The notes beneath the pieces are model-generated. The model did not search any database. It had not been told where the DNA came from and was given only the letters and a program-made list of their open reading frames with translations. Below, piece by piece: positions 1 to 8,955 of a DNA stretch of 64,000 bases. The DNA is from Nakazawaea peltata (taxonomy: Eukaryota; Ascomycota; Pichiomycetes; Alaninales; Pachysolenaceae): positions 943,554 through 1,007,553 of the forward strand of contig BCGQ01000002.1 in assembly GCA_001599355.1 (NCBI GenBank). Reading direction: 5' to 3'. A program made the position numbers and the translations under genes. How positions within the stretch are numbered: position 1 is the stretch's first letter; each line of letters begins with the position of its first letter.

Positions 1-293
1 AAAGTGCCGTGTGGCTGCTTTTTTTCTTCCATGTGGCGCACCGAGGTGCCGTGTGGCGCCATGTGGCACCGTACCCGGGCTAGTGCGGGCTAGTGCACTC
101 CTTGCGCAATAAAATTCCGCTTTTTTTCCCTAAAAGAGTCATTCATGTGGCAAGTGAATGACCAAAATCAGAAAATTTTGCAATTTCCATATTTTATAAA
201 TAGCCACATTATTTTACTTGGCCACATTTCCCCCCAAATCCATATTTCACTATTAAGAAGTTCACATTTATACGAGTTTAACTGTAACTAACG
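1..293 (+). promoter_or_regulatory. SSU1 upstream region with seven TGTGGC/GCCACA boxes
   Basis: TGTGGC occurs on the plus strand at 10-15, 32-37, 52-57, 62-67 and 146-151, and its complement GCCACA at 203-208 and 221-226. TGTGGC is the core of the Met31/Met32 site that controls sulfur genes in Saccharomyces, and the next gene is a sulfite exporter. The first 120 bases also contain imperfect repeats (GTGCCGTGTGGC and GGGCTAGTGC, twice each), so part of the clustering comes from local duplication. Regulation by a Met31/32-type factor is inference. Confidence 0.55.
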
Positions 294-1505
294 ATGAGTC
301 AGTATACATTTAAACAATGCTTCATCGAAAGCTTCCACCCTATATGGTTCGCCAGTGTTATGGGTACCGGTATCAGCTCGGTAATACTATATGAGTTCCC
401 TTACAGAGCCTTTTGGCTTCAAGTGATGGGATTGGTGCTATTTCTGATAGCTTCCTTACTTTTTATTATGCATAATATCTTCCTTGTGTTGAAGTATCTG
501 GTATTTTACAGAAGTATAGAGTTCATAATGGACTCTAAAGTGTCTGTGTTCATGGGTTGTTACCCTATGGCCCTTTGTCCATTAATTAATATGGTGCTGT
601 TCATAGTTAAAGACTATGGCTCACAAGATAATGAGCATTGGTTTTTATTTATGTACATATTATTTTGGTTTGACGTTATAGCATCGTTGGTGTGTGCATG
701 GGGTATCACTTTTGTCTTGTTCTGGAAATCTCAGATCAAGGAGTGGAATAGTCATGGTATTAATGCAACTTTACTTTTGCCAATCGTCACTTTAACTGTG
801 GCTCTGACAACAGGCTTCGTTATATTCGATTATATACCTGAACATATGCGTTTGTTCCATTTAATTTTATGCTTCGTGATATGGTCCAATGCAATTATGT
901 TGCTGTTCCCCTTCGTCAGCATATATTTCGCCAAATTGTACATCACCAAATTGCCTGCCAAGCCAATGATTTTCACCACTTTTATTCCGATTGGTTTCTT
1001 AGGTCAAGGAGCCTTTGGTCTGTTTTTATTCGGTGATTGTGCCAAATCGTACATTGAATCTGCAGATATTGCATCTTCAGATGTTTTGGTGCTCATTGTT
1101 CAGGTTGTATCGGTAATAATGGGTCTTATGATTCTCTCATTTGGATATTTCATGACCTTCATCGCCTGTGCATCGGTAATAAGTGCTGGACAGCAACAAA
1201 AATTCACCAAAAATTGGTGGCTGATGACTTTCCCATTGGGAACAATGGCTGTTGGAAACTCAAAATTAGGCGTTTTATACGATTTAGAAGTTTTCAAAGT
1301 AGTTGGTGGTATTTATGGAATTGCTACCGTATTAATCACCGTCACCTGTCTTCTTGGAAGTCTTTATGAAGAATTCCCTCACCAATGGTACCAACAAAAA
1401 TTTTTCGCAGACAAAGAGACTTCTCGCACCGCTTCTTGTAACGATATTAATGACCTGGCACAAGGAATCGCTTCAGACGATTCCACCCTTGCATCTCAAG
1501 TATAA
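294..1505 (+). CDS. SSU1: Sulfite efflux pump, TDT family (SSU1-like)
   Basis: This 403-residue membrane protein belongs to the tellurite-resistance/dicarboxylate transporter (TDT) family. In yeasts its SSU1 branch exports sulfite across the plasma membrane. The N-terminus carries the family start FHPIWFASVMGTGISS, and about ten hydrophobic segments run to residue ~365. A GFLGQGAFGLFLFG stretch near residue 245 matches the conserved GQG region of Ssu1. A short hydrophilic tail follows. The length is a little under S. cerevisiae Ssu1, with no sign of truncation. The ATG at 294 begins the conserved N-terminus directly. The upstream DNA is packed with TGTGGC boxes, consistent with sulfur control. 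A malate permease of the same fold is the alternative, but the overall match favours Ssu1. Confidence 0.85.
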   Translation: MSQYTFKQCFIESFHPIWFASVMGTGISSVILYEFPYRAFWLQVMGLVLFLIASLLFIMHNIFLVLKYLVFYRSIEFIMDSKVSVFMGCYPMALCPLINMVLFIVKDYGSQDNEHWFLFMYILFWFDVIASLVCAWGITFVLFWKSQIKEWNSHGINATLLLPIVTLTVALTTGFVIFDYIPEHMRLFHLILCFVIWSNAIMLLFPFVSIYFAKLYITKLPAKPMIFTTFIPIGFLGQGAFGLFLFGDCAKSYIESADIASSDVLVLIVQVVSVIMGLMILSFGYFMTFIACASVISAGQQQKFTKNWWLMTFPLGTMAVGNSKLGVLYDLEVFKVVGGIYGIATVLITVTCLLGSLYEEFPHQWYQQKFFADKETSRTASCNDINDLAQGIASDDSTLASQV

Positions 1506-1678
1506 CCCCCCCAATAATAACCCCTAATATTAGATTTAATTATTGTAGTGCATAAATAACCAAAACTCCCAATTAGGAAACCATTTTCTTCTTCAAATTT
1601 TCAGCGATTTTCCAGTAAAAATTCTCATTTTGAAGAGGGTTGATTTGATTGAAGAGGTGCCACAAGCATAGAAAAGGG

Positions 1679-2716
1679 ATGTCTGGTATTTCTAGTAAGG
1701 TGAAGATTGCTCATTCGTTGAGGGTGTTTACGGCGCTGCGTTTTTTGTCGTCAAGCAGCACCGTTTTCAACCAAGAGTTGGGCCCTGTTAAGAGAACTTT
1801 TGACGAATTTATTTGGTACGAGAAGACTCCAGAGAAGTTGAAGCATTTTGTATATAGACCGAAGCATGCCGAGAATGTATTGAGAGCTGAGTTGTTCGAC
1901 AAAGAGACTGGAAGACCTTTGAGACCAGCCAAGTTCGATGGGTATCCAAAGCTGTCTTTGTTGAACAAGTACTTGTTGAATATTGAGAGTTTTGAAGAGC
2001 TCGTCGAGCTGAAGAATTATATTAGACAGTTGGATGAGTTGACATCGTATTTGAAGTCGATTCATTTGATCAATTTCATCTTGAAGAGTGGAGAATTTGA
2101 GAAGGCTTCATATGGTTTAAAGACCGTTTATAGTTTACAAAAATTCAACTATGATGAGGAGTTGGTTAGATTCATTTGTTTGATGAGATTATTGAAGAGT
2201 GAGAGTTCAGGGGTCAAAGATTTTGAGTATTTGTCTAAGAAGTTGGCTGTTCCATTGAAGAAAGCTTCTGAAGAACTGAAGGCTGACCCATTATTGAATC
2301 TTTTAGCTTACCTGGGTTATGCTATTGTATTGGACAATACTGGATTCGAAGGTGCTGAACTGTTCAAGAAGTTTACTGCTCCACTTGTTGAACATATCTC
2401 CAAATTGAAGGTTTCCGAGTTACCAGAAGGATTCCAGGACAAGTTCAACGTTGGAAAGAAATTGGCTTTGTACTCATCTCTTAAATTAGAACACCTGGAA
2501 TTGAAGAAGGCCCAATTGGTGTTGTCATCTATTCCTGAAGAATTTGTTGCTCCAGAAGTTCAAACTCTTTTACAAGACACCGTCGAACCTTTCGTATCTA
2601 CTTTGGATGATCTCATCCATGGCATTGAAGGTCATGAAGATTTCTTGACATCTATTGATTCGAGAGTGAAATTCCCAAGTGTTGGGGTTGCTGAGAATGC
2701 TGAAACTGAGCTGTAG
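1679..2716 (+). CDS. Putative mitochondrial protein of unknown function
   Basis: This is a 345-residue protein read from the ATG at 1679; the frame is open further upstream but has no earlier ATG. Residues 1-30 are basic, rich in Ser/Ala/Leu and free of acidic residues (KVKIAHSLRVFTALRFLSS), a good mitochondrial presequence. The rest is soluble, highly charged and mostly helical, with Lys/Glu/Leu repeats and no membrane segment. The early part (WYEKTPEKLKHFVYRPKHAE) looks like a conserved block. A fungal mitoribosomal small-subunit protein such as Mrp13/mS44 is possible but I cannot confirm it. It lies in the same direction between SSU1 and GCD2. Confidence 0.7.
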   Translation: MSGISSKVKIAHSLRVFTALRFLSSSSTVFNQELGPVKRTFDEFIWYEKTPEKLKHFVYRPKHAENVLRAELFDKETGRPLRPAKFDGYPKLSLLNKYLLNIESFEELVELKNYIRQLDELTSYLKSIHLINFILKSGEFEKASYGLKTVYSLQKFNYDEELVRFICLMRLLKSESSGVKDFEYLSKKLAVPLKKASEELKADPLLNLLAYLGYAIVLDNTGFEGAELFKKFTAPLVEHISKLKVSELPEGFQDKFNVGKKLALYSSLKLEHLELKKAQLVLSSIPEEFVAPEVQTLLQDTVEPFVSTLDDLIHGIEGHEDFLTSIDSRVKFPSVGVAENAETEL

Positions 2717-2863
2717 TTCCTGTATATAATAATGAAGTGATATAGTCTAGGTATTCGTAGTTGAGGTGGAAGATAAACCTTTGGTGAACGTAGATCTGAC
2801 CCCTGTCTTAAATGGACCCACCTCTCAACACCGAATTCACCCCCTCCTTTTCGGGATCGCTCA

Positions 2864-2875
2864 GAAAATTTTTTC
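2864..2875 (+). promoter_or_regulatory. RRPE-like A/T element upstream of GCD2
   Basis: GAAAATTTTTTC lies 91 bases upstream of the GCD2 start. It resembles the ribosomal RNA processing element common before ribosome-biogenesis and translation genes in yeasts. A TGACTC (Gcn4-half-like) follows near 2895. The assignment rests on resemblance only. Confidence 0.35.
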
Positions 2876-2965
2876 TCACCTTTTCAGCCAAAAATGACTC
2901 GTTAGAAAAATAGCACCTTTGATATCGGGAAGAAGAGAAGAGGGTTTGTTATAGGAGAGTAGAAC

Positions 2966-4507
2966 ATGAGTGAAGTAACTGAAAAGGTGGATAATACGGC
3001 CACGGTGAATCTGGGGAAGAAGAATGAAGAGGATTCCACCAAGAAAAATGCCCCTTCCACTCCTAAAAAAGAGTCCGATACTCCATCGACTCAGCTCTCT
3101 AATAAAGAGTTGAAAGAATTGAAGAAGAAGGAGAAGGCCGCTAAGAGAGCAGCTGCCAAGGCTCAAAGTGAGGCTGGTAATGGAAGTGCAAGCGGTAATA
3201 GTGGTGCCGCCAATGCTTCTGGACAATCACTGTCGTCAGATTCTCATCCTAAAGCCCAGACCAAGTCTAACATTAAGAAACAAGTGACTCAATCCAAGAA
3301 TGTGAAAGAAACTCAAAAGATGCTCCCGTTATTCTCGCATTTAGAGACCCGTGAACAACGTGTACTGACATCTGCCGTCTTGGCCAATATGACACATCCT
3401 CTGATCATCTCGTTGTCCTTGAAATTCTCGTCATATTCGATCGTTGGTTCCACCCCACGTTGTCGTCTGATGTTGAATCTGTTCAAAGAAGTCATTGCTT
3501 CTTACTCTACTCCAGAAGGAACTACATTGACTAGAAACTTGTCTACAAACTTGTCGCATCAAATTGAGTACTTGAAGAACTCCAGACCGTTGAGTGTCAC
3601 TATGGGAAACAGTATTCGTTGGTTGAAACAAGAGATCTCTTTGATCCCAATTGACATGAACGATGAAGATCTGAGATCCCTTTTATGCGATAAGATCGAT
3701 CAATACGTGAGGGAGAAGATTGATTTAAGTCATGATGTCATCATAGATAGTGCTTCCAAACATATTCAAGATGACTACACCATTTTAACTTATGGACACT
3801 CTGAAGTCTTGGAGAAACTCTTTATCGCAAATGCTCAACAAGGAAAGAAGTTCACAGTCATCATTGTCGACTCGAGACCATTGTTTGAAGGTCGTCGTAT
3901 GCTGAAAACCTTGACACTGAACGGAGTCAAATGTCAATACCTGTTGATCAATCTGTTGTCTTCTGTTATTGAAGATGTCAACTATATCATGTTAGGACTG
4001 CATGCGATGTTATCGAATGGACGGTTATATGCTCGTGTTGGTACAGCATTGATTCTGATGAGTGCCAAATCAAGAAACGTACCTGTTTTGGTGTGCTGTG
4101 AGAGTCTTAAATTCAGTGATAAAGTTCAATTAGATAGTGTTACTTTGAACGAGTTGGGAGATGGTGATGATTTAGTTAAGATCGACTCAAAACCAGTACA
4201 AAAGAAGGCTTTCGCATTGGAGCTGTACTTGAAGACTAAGGAAGCTGAGACTGTTGATGAGAAGAAGGGAAGTAAACAACAACAACTGCTGCTGCTGAAA
4301 CAACTGCTGCTGCTGCTTGAACTGCAACAAGCTCAACAATTGGAATCTCAACCTTTGGCTAATTGGAAGACAACGGCTAATTTGAATATCTTAAACATTA
4401 TGTATGACTTGACACCTCCTGAATATATCAAGAAGATTATTACAGAGGTTGGAGCATTACCTCCATCATCTGTGCCTGTTATTTTGAGAGAGTACAAGAA
4501 TGCATAG
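2966..4507 (+). CDS. GCD2: eIF2B delta subunit (guanine nucleotide exchange factor)
   Basis: This 513-residue protein is the delta regulatory subunit of eIF2B, the factor that recycles eIF2-GDP and responds to eIF2-alpha phosphorylation. Residues 1-120 are Lys/Ser/Ala-rich and disordered, as in Gcd2. From ~125 the IF-2B fold shows hallmark blocks: LTSAVLANMTHPLI, TYGHSEVLEKLF, VDSRPLFEGRRML and VPVLVCCESLKFSDKVQLDS, then the C-terminal YIKKIITEVG. CTG codons 345 and 364 sit at the invariant alanines of the family GAHA and GTAQLAL motifs. Nine more CTGs at 4286-4324 make a Gln/Ala linker that would look like an implausible poly-Leu patch under the standard code. It is shorter than S. cerevisiae Gcd2 mainly at the N-terminus. 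Confidence 0.95.
   Translation: MSEVTEKVDNTATVNLGKKNEEDSTKKNAPSTPKKESDTPSTQLSNKELKELKKKEKAAKRAAAKAQSEAGNGSASGNSGAANASGQSLSSDSHPKAQTKSNIKKQVTQSKNVKETQKMLPLFSHLETREQRVLTSAVLANMTHPLIISLSLKFSSYSIVGSTPRCRLMLNLFKEVIASYSTPEGTTLTRNLSTNLSHQIEYLKNSRPLSVTMGNSIRWLKQEISLIPIDMNDEDLRSLLCDKIDQYVREKIDLSHDVIIDSASKHIQDDYTILTYGHSEVLEKLFIANAQQGKKFTVIIVDSRPLFEGRRMLKTLTLNGVKCQYLLINLLSSVIEDVNYIMLGLHAMLSNGRLYARVGTALILMSAKSRNVPVLVCCESLKFSDKVQLDSVTLNELGDGDDLVKIDSKPVQKKAFALELYLKTKEAETVDEKKGSKQQQLLLLKQLLLLLELQQAQQLESQPLANWKTTANLNILNIMYDLTPPEYIKKIITEVGALPPSSVPVILREYKNA
4286..4324 (+). repeat. In-frame CTG codon tract inside GCD2
   Basis: Four CTG codons, AAA CAA, four more CTGs, CTT GAA and a final CTG lie in the GCD2 reading frame (codons 441-453). 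Read as alanine, this is an Ala/Gln-rich linker inside the regulatory fold. Read as leucine, it would be a greasy patch in a polar loop. It looks like an expanded trinucleotide repeat. Confidence 0.9.
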
Positions 4508-5016
4508 AGGGGTATAGTGAATAGATGATAATAGGTGATGGATGTAGTGAGTAGATGATGGGTATATGGGTGTAGTGAATAGATGATAGGCAGATGAATG
4601 TAGTGTTAAGTAATTGAGGCAGGGGTATTAGTAGCTTTTATATTATTTTGAATTGAAAGTTATGCAAGGAAAGTGGGGTAGAGTGTTGTAACGGGGTTAT
4701 CGATTAGCATATGCTCAAGATTGTTGGGTATTCTGTAAAGGAGAGGGATGAGGCTAGAGCTTGCACATGCCAAGGAGAGATTTCACTAAAGGAGAGCACA
4801 TGCTAAGAGAGTTACATCGTAAAGGGGCTACATCGTAAAGGGGCTACATCGTAAAGGGGCTACATCGTAAAGGGTTACATCGTAAAGGGGCTACAATCAG
4901 TTTCCATAGTTACGGAACACAAGAGGGGAACATGTCAACCACTTAAAAGAACTTCGCATGACCAACTACATCTCAATTACATAGACAAACTGTTTAGCTG
5001 CATTCCAACTCTATTT
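4508..5016. other. GCD2/RTS1 convergent intergenic region with minisatellites
   Basis: This 509-base region separates two convergent genes and contains no credible gene. Its first half (4508-4605) holds degenerate repeats of TAGTGAATAGATGAT type. Its second half carries the 16-base tandem repeat described separately. Both transcripts presumably end here. Confidence 0.7.
4812..4890 (+). repeat. Five-copy 16-bp tandem repeat
   Basis: The unit YTACATCGTAAAGGGG repeats at 4812, 4828, 4844, 4860 (one base short) and 4875. The copies are nearly identical, which suggests recent expansion. The ATCGTAAAG core also occurs twice in the POL3/AIM24 promoter. Confidence 0.9.
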
Positions 5017-7128
5017 CTATTTACCATCAATCATTTCAACATCAGCATCGTTAACTTGGGTCTTTAAACCGGAAACGTAATTCTCCAATTTGGACCAACT
5101 CAGTTTACGCAGCTCGGTGATCTGTTTGATCTCTTCCTGTTGCTGTTGGTACAGCAAGAGACAACGTTCAAAGAGATTGGCATTATGAGTACTAAAGTGC
5201 ATCAAAGCATTATCGGCTAGCAGTTGAATGGTACGATTCCAGTTATTTCCCGAACCCAAATCGAATTCATCATCCCCCAGGTCGACGAAATCTGCCAATC
5301 CATCATCTGATCCACCCAAATTCCGGATCACCAAATCTCCATTCTCATCATATTCGGTGAAATGCAGCGGATGGAAACTGTTATTGTTATTGTTATTGTT
5401 ATTGCTGTGGTATCTCTGCAATTCTGCTTGTGAAGACAGTTCGTAGAGAGATGCAAATATGATTGGTAATATCTCCTCATCGTTTTCCATCACCAAATTC
5501 AAGAAATATTCATTCTTCCAATAGCATAACACCTTTTCACTAACTTGGAAGTGAGGGGATGCTATACATTTGCCCAATTGGGCGAATAAAGGAACTCTAA
5601 TTTTTATGAATTCTGAAGGTTCCATTGTTTCAAAGATGTCTTCGACTTCGTTTAAGAACATAACTTCCTTTGGAGAGTTTACTTTTGGCCAGAACCTTAA
5701 TAATCCCATGATAACTTCTTCGGTTAAAGTTGGGTCTTTCTCCAAAAATTGTACTACTCCATATGCTAATTGTGGATGATACAAAGAGAGACATTTTGGC
5801 TTGTGTAATGGGATCAAAACACGGCAGAGGAAAATTTTATGTTCTTCCTTTAATGGTAAAGCAAACCCATTGATGATCGACCCAAGAATCTCCAATAATT
5901 CGGCAATTCCATTGAATCTTTCTGTCTCGTAGATAAACTGTAAGAATACATGGCTCATCACTTTACGGATGTACGATCTTAAGCTCAATACCTTTCCATA
6001 AATTCTGTGTAATGTTGTCTTGAGGAAGTCTCTTTCACGAGGATCTTCGCTATCGAAAAGCTCCAATAAGCGCAAGACAAAGTCATGATCTATGTATTGT
6101 TTGGCAACAGTTGGACTGAAGCTCTTGCTTTCGATGAAACGTAAGAAGAAATCGTAGACAAGGTTCATATGAGGCCATGATAATTCACTGACAGGTTCAT
6201 CTTCATCCGGATCAAAAACATCACCTACTGGGTTAACAGGAGGTGGAATTGGACGGAATAAGTTGGCACGGAACATATTAACGACATGCTCATAGACTTC
6301 ATCAGCATAGGTGAAGTTGGGATTAGCAGTGAGGAAGTCTGTCAACTCCTCAAGGGTCAATCTCTTGATTTCCTTTCCTTGAATGTCCATTGAAGGGTCA
6401 TAAAAGTCGAATAAAACGTTACATTGATCGACTTTTTGGATGAACAACTCTGTGATATCCCTTGAGCTACCCATAACTTCATCGAAACTTGGTAATCTTT
6501 GGATTTCGGCCTGGTGGTGTGGCTCAAAACGTGACGACGAGTGTCTTTTTGGGGATTTAATCAAGTCAATGTCTCCATTGGTAGGAGTAGGTAATCTTTC
6601 AAATGAATGAGAGGCTCCCGGATGACCTGCTAAAAGGTTGAAGTCCTCTCTAGGGGACATGCTTCTATTTGGGCTGGCAGTTGCGTGGATGTTGGTGTTT
6701 GTGCTGTTGTGAGAGGAGGTTGCCCCAAACACAGGTACCGGTTGTTGTACAGCTGGTGGCGTCACACTTACCGAAGGCGTCGTAGTTGACAGGTCTGATA
6801 TTTTGGAAGCCTTAGGGGATGGAGTAGCCGGCAGTTGTTGAGATTTCCCTTGTGGACTCTTTAACCCGGCCGAAGAAGAAGAGGACGATCTTGAACTTTT
6901 CTTGGAAGAAGAAGAAGAAACTGAAGAATTGGCAGATGAGCCATTGGATTTCAGACCTTTGGTATCCTTAGAAGAAGATGATGCTGATCCCGACCCGGGA
7001 GTCCCATTCTCTTTGGAACTCTTCTTACTAGTCCCGCCTGCAGACGAGGAAGCGCCAGAAGTTCCAGCGGGTCCGCCGCTACTTTGGCTCTTGGTTCTTG
7101 AAAGTCTTTGTTTGAACCCTTTCATCAT
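5017..7128 (-). CDS. RTS1: PP2A B56-type regulatory subunit
   Basis: This 703-residue protein is the B' (B56) regulatory subunit that directs protein phosphatase 2A in stress response, cytokinesis and centromere cohesion. The N-terminus [10 protein letters not shown] matches Rts1, followed by ~200 disordered Ser/Gly/Ala-rich residues and the conserved [11 protein letters not shown] and HSSSRFEP motifs. The B56 solenoid (~205-600) has [59 protein letters not shown] and [12 protein letters not shown] poly-Asn run follows near residue 580 (plus strand about 5379-5402). The first of two adjacent ATGs is taken as the start because homologues also begin MM. It converges on GCD2. Confidence 0.97.
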   Translation of the reverse strand: MMKGFKQRLSRTKSQSSGGPAGTSGASSSAGGTSKKSSKENGTPGSGSASSSSKDTKGLKSNGSSANSSVSSSSSKKSSRSSSSSSAGLKSPQGKSQQLPATPSPKASKISDLSTTTPSVSVTPPAVQQPVPVFGATSSHNSTNTNIHATASPNRSMSPREDFNLLAGHPGASHSFERLPTPTNGDIDLIKSPKRHSSSRFEPHHQAEIQRLPSFDEVMGSSRDITELFIQKVDQCNVLFDFYDPSMDIQGKEIKRLTLEELTDFLTANPNFTYADEVYEHVVNMFRANLFRPIPPPVNPVGDVFDPDEDEPVSELSWPHMNLVYDFFLRFIESKSFSPTVAKQYIDHDFVLRLLELFDSEDPRERDFLKTTLHRIYGKVLSLRSYIRKVMSHVFLQFIYETERFNGIAELLEILGSIINGFALPLKEEHKIFLCRVLIPLHKPKCLSLYHPQLAYGVVQFLEKDPTLTEEVIMGLLRFWPKVNSPKEVMFLNEVEDIFETMEPSEFIKIRVPLFAQLGKCIASPHFQVSEKVLCYWKNEYFLNLVMENDEEILPIIFASLYELSSQAELQRYHSNNNNNNNNSFHPLHFTEYDENGDLVIRNLGGSDDGLADFVDLGDDEFDLGSGNNWNRTIQLLADNALMHFSTHNANLFERCLLLYQQQQEEIKQITELRKLSWSKLENYVSGLKTQVNDADVEMIDGK

Positions 7129-8271
7129 CTTTTAATTCTCACCCTTTGATTGTGATACAAATGAATCTAGGACGTGATGGATCGACTCTACTGGTGGTGA
7201 TTGAAATTGGATTGTTGAAGCTTATCGTTAATTTCAAGAGCTGGAAAATGGGAGAAAACAACAAAAAAGAAGGAAAAATCAAAACAAGGGCAAGGGGTTG
7301 GGGGCAGGAAGGGCAAAGTCGGAAGGGCAAGATAGGAGGAAGGGTGTAGTTGGATTGACAGGGGGGAAGAGAATTGAGATTTCAGTAAGGGAGATCTGAT
7401 TAGACGGTCATAGGGTAGTAGATCAAAGGTGTTACATGTTGAAATATTGTGTTGAGTGCCAGTAGACTGAATTGCTCTACGTGTTAATTCTGTGAGGCTC
7501 TTTCCGACTCCATAGAAACTGCGCGGAATAGCAAGGGGAGAGGGCATAATATGGCATAATATGGGGCAATCTAAAGATAGACTAAGGGGTTGAAAAGTAA
7601 GGGCAGATTTTAAAGGTGAGACATTGGTTTAAGAGGGGGTGATAAAGAAGGAGTAAGAGGAGTAGGGGAGAAGGGGAGGAGTAGGGGATGGAAATAATGC
7701 GATACCTGATGAGTGGGATAGAAATTGTGATGCCAACAGTTCACAGAAGAAAAAATCTCAGAAATTGAATGAATAATGCTAAATCAACAGAATAGTCAGT
7801 TGTCATTTTCTCCATATTCTGCCCTTTCATCCTACTCTCTCCGTCCGAATTTCTGACTTCCGCCCAGTCTCGGGCGGAGATTCTCAAGAAAATAAAAAAC
7901 ACTAGGCAGAGCAGAGGGAAAAATTTTCAAATTATATTTCAACTATGATCTGGGAATGAATTGGATAGTAGAACTGGGGGATATGATAGTTGTTGTGGCG
8001 GGAATATTGAACTAGTTGGATCATATTCATACTACGACACTATTAAATCCTTTTAATCTAACTCAAAGGTACGTTTACTCTATATTCTCAACTTGAATGT
8101 CTCTTATGATGATCCTTTCTCCCGCCTGGGAGGGTTAAACCTTCGAGGCCCGATATCTTTTTAGATGAGGAACTTTTAGAAAGAACCGCTACACTGATCA
8201 GACATTCAAGAAATCAAAGAATTTATTAGTTATAACAGAACATATCAGACTAACATGAATAAATAGGAGTA
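7129..8271. other. RTS1 promoter and SYM1 downstream region
   Basis: I see no gene in these 1143 bases. Plus-strand stretches at 7245-7375 and 7600-7690 are strongly purine-rich (runs of A/G including several AGGGG cores). The long leader suits RTS1, whose S. cerevisiae orthologue is a broadly regulated gene. The short open frames here are low-complexity and lack recognisable protein features. Confidence 0.6.
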
Positions 8272-8955
8272 TCATTCTGGAATTGGCGGGATGAAGATTG
8301 GTTGTTCGTTTTTTTTGGCGTTACGAAGACTGAGGTAACAATTCCAAGCAATACTGACCAAGTTAACAGTCAACAAACGGTGTTGGACTGGAACAAGGGC
8401 GAAATTGAAGAATTGAAACACCGGCCAAACTGCCCAATTCAGTACTAAAGTGGTTTTGTAGTTTAATTCCAAATTCAGCTTCAATTGTGAGGTGGATTGC
8501 CCTTCCATTAATGACATGCAAGTAAAGTAGAGTGGGATTCCTACAGGAGCCCATAATAATTGATCAGCAGCGACTCTGGCGACAGTGTCACGGACGTGGT
8601 TGACCTTGGCGATCTTGGATGGAGCTCCAGGGAATCTCACCTTTGAAAGAAATTTGTACCATTTGTCTCCGATGAACAGGAAGACACAACCTCCGTAGAT
8701 CATGGCCCTCAGTGTTCTTTGCCAATCGTAGCGTTGTAAATCTTTTGGTTTTGGGGTATCGCTATCTGGGAAAGGTTTGATATCGGTGAAAAAGACCTGA
8801 GCAATCAGATCTCCAGACCCAAATAAGAACTAGTAGAGTTAGTAGATTGGATTTCAGCGGGAATCACCGGTGGTACTTACTGCAGTGGTGAGGGCATTGG
8901 TCAAGACAGGCCTTGTCTTGATCGAATTGCTGTACAGTTGAAAAATTCGAGACAT
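8272..8955 (-). CDS. SYM1: Mpv17/PMP22-family mitochondrial inner membrane protein, spliced
   Basis: This is a 210-residue protein encoded by two exons: 8955-8881 (25 codons) and 8829-8272. Exon 1 gives MSRIFQ...IKTRPVLTNALTTA and exon 2 continues FLFGSGD.IAQVFF, matching the Sym1 pattern of a basic N-terminus and GD..AQ. Later blocks (GDKWYKFL, ADQLLWAPVGIPLYFTCMSLMEG, NWAVWPVFQFFNFALVPVQHRLL) are diagnostic of Sym1, an ethanol-metabolism and heat-stress protein of the inner membrane. Four hydrophobic segments are visible. The CTG codon at 8712-8710 falls in RT.RAMIYG, where Saccharomyces Sym1 has alanine. S. cerevisiae Sym1 is 197 residues. Confidence 0.93.
8830..8880 (-). other. SYM1 intron (51 nt)
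   Basis: On the minus strand the donor is GTAAGT after GCA, the branch site TACTAAC is at 8844-8838, and the acceptor AG is at 8831-8830. Only six bases separate the branch site and the AG. Joining the exons restores the conserved frame across the GD..AQ motif. Confidence 0.93.

Noticed and set aside
4286-4324. Frameshift or sequencing error in GCD2 suggested by a poly-Leu patch
   Set aside because: The frame stays open and the conserved C-terminus follows in the same frame. The patch disappears once CTG is read as alanine.
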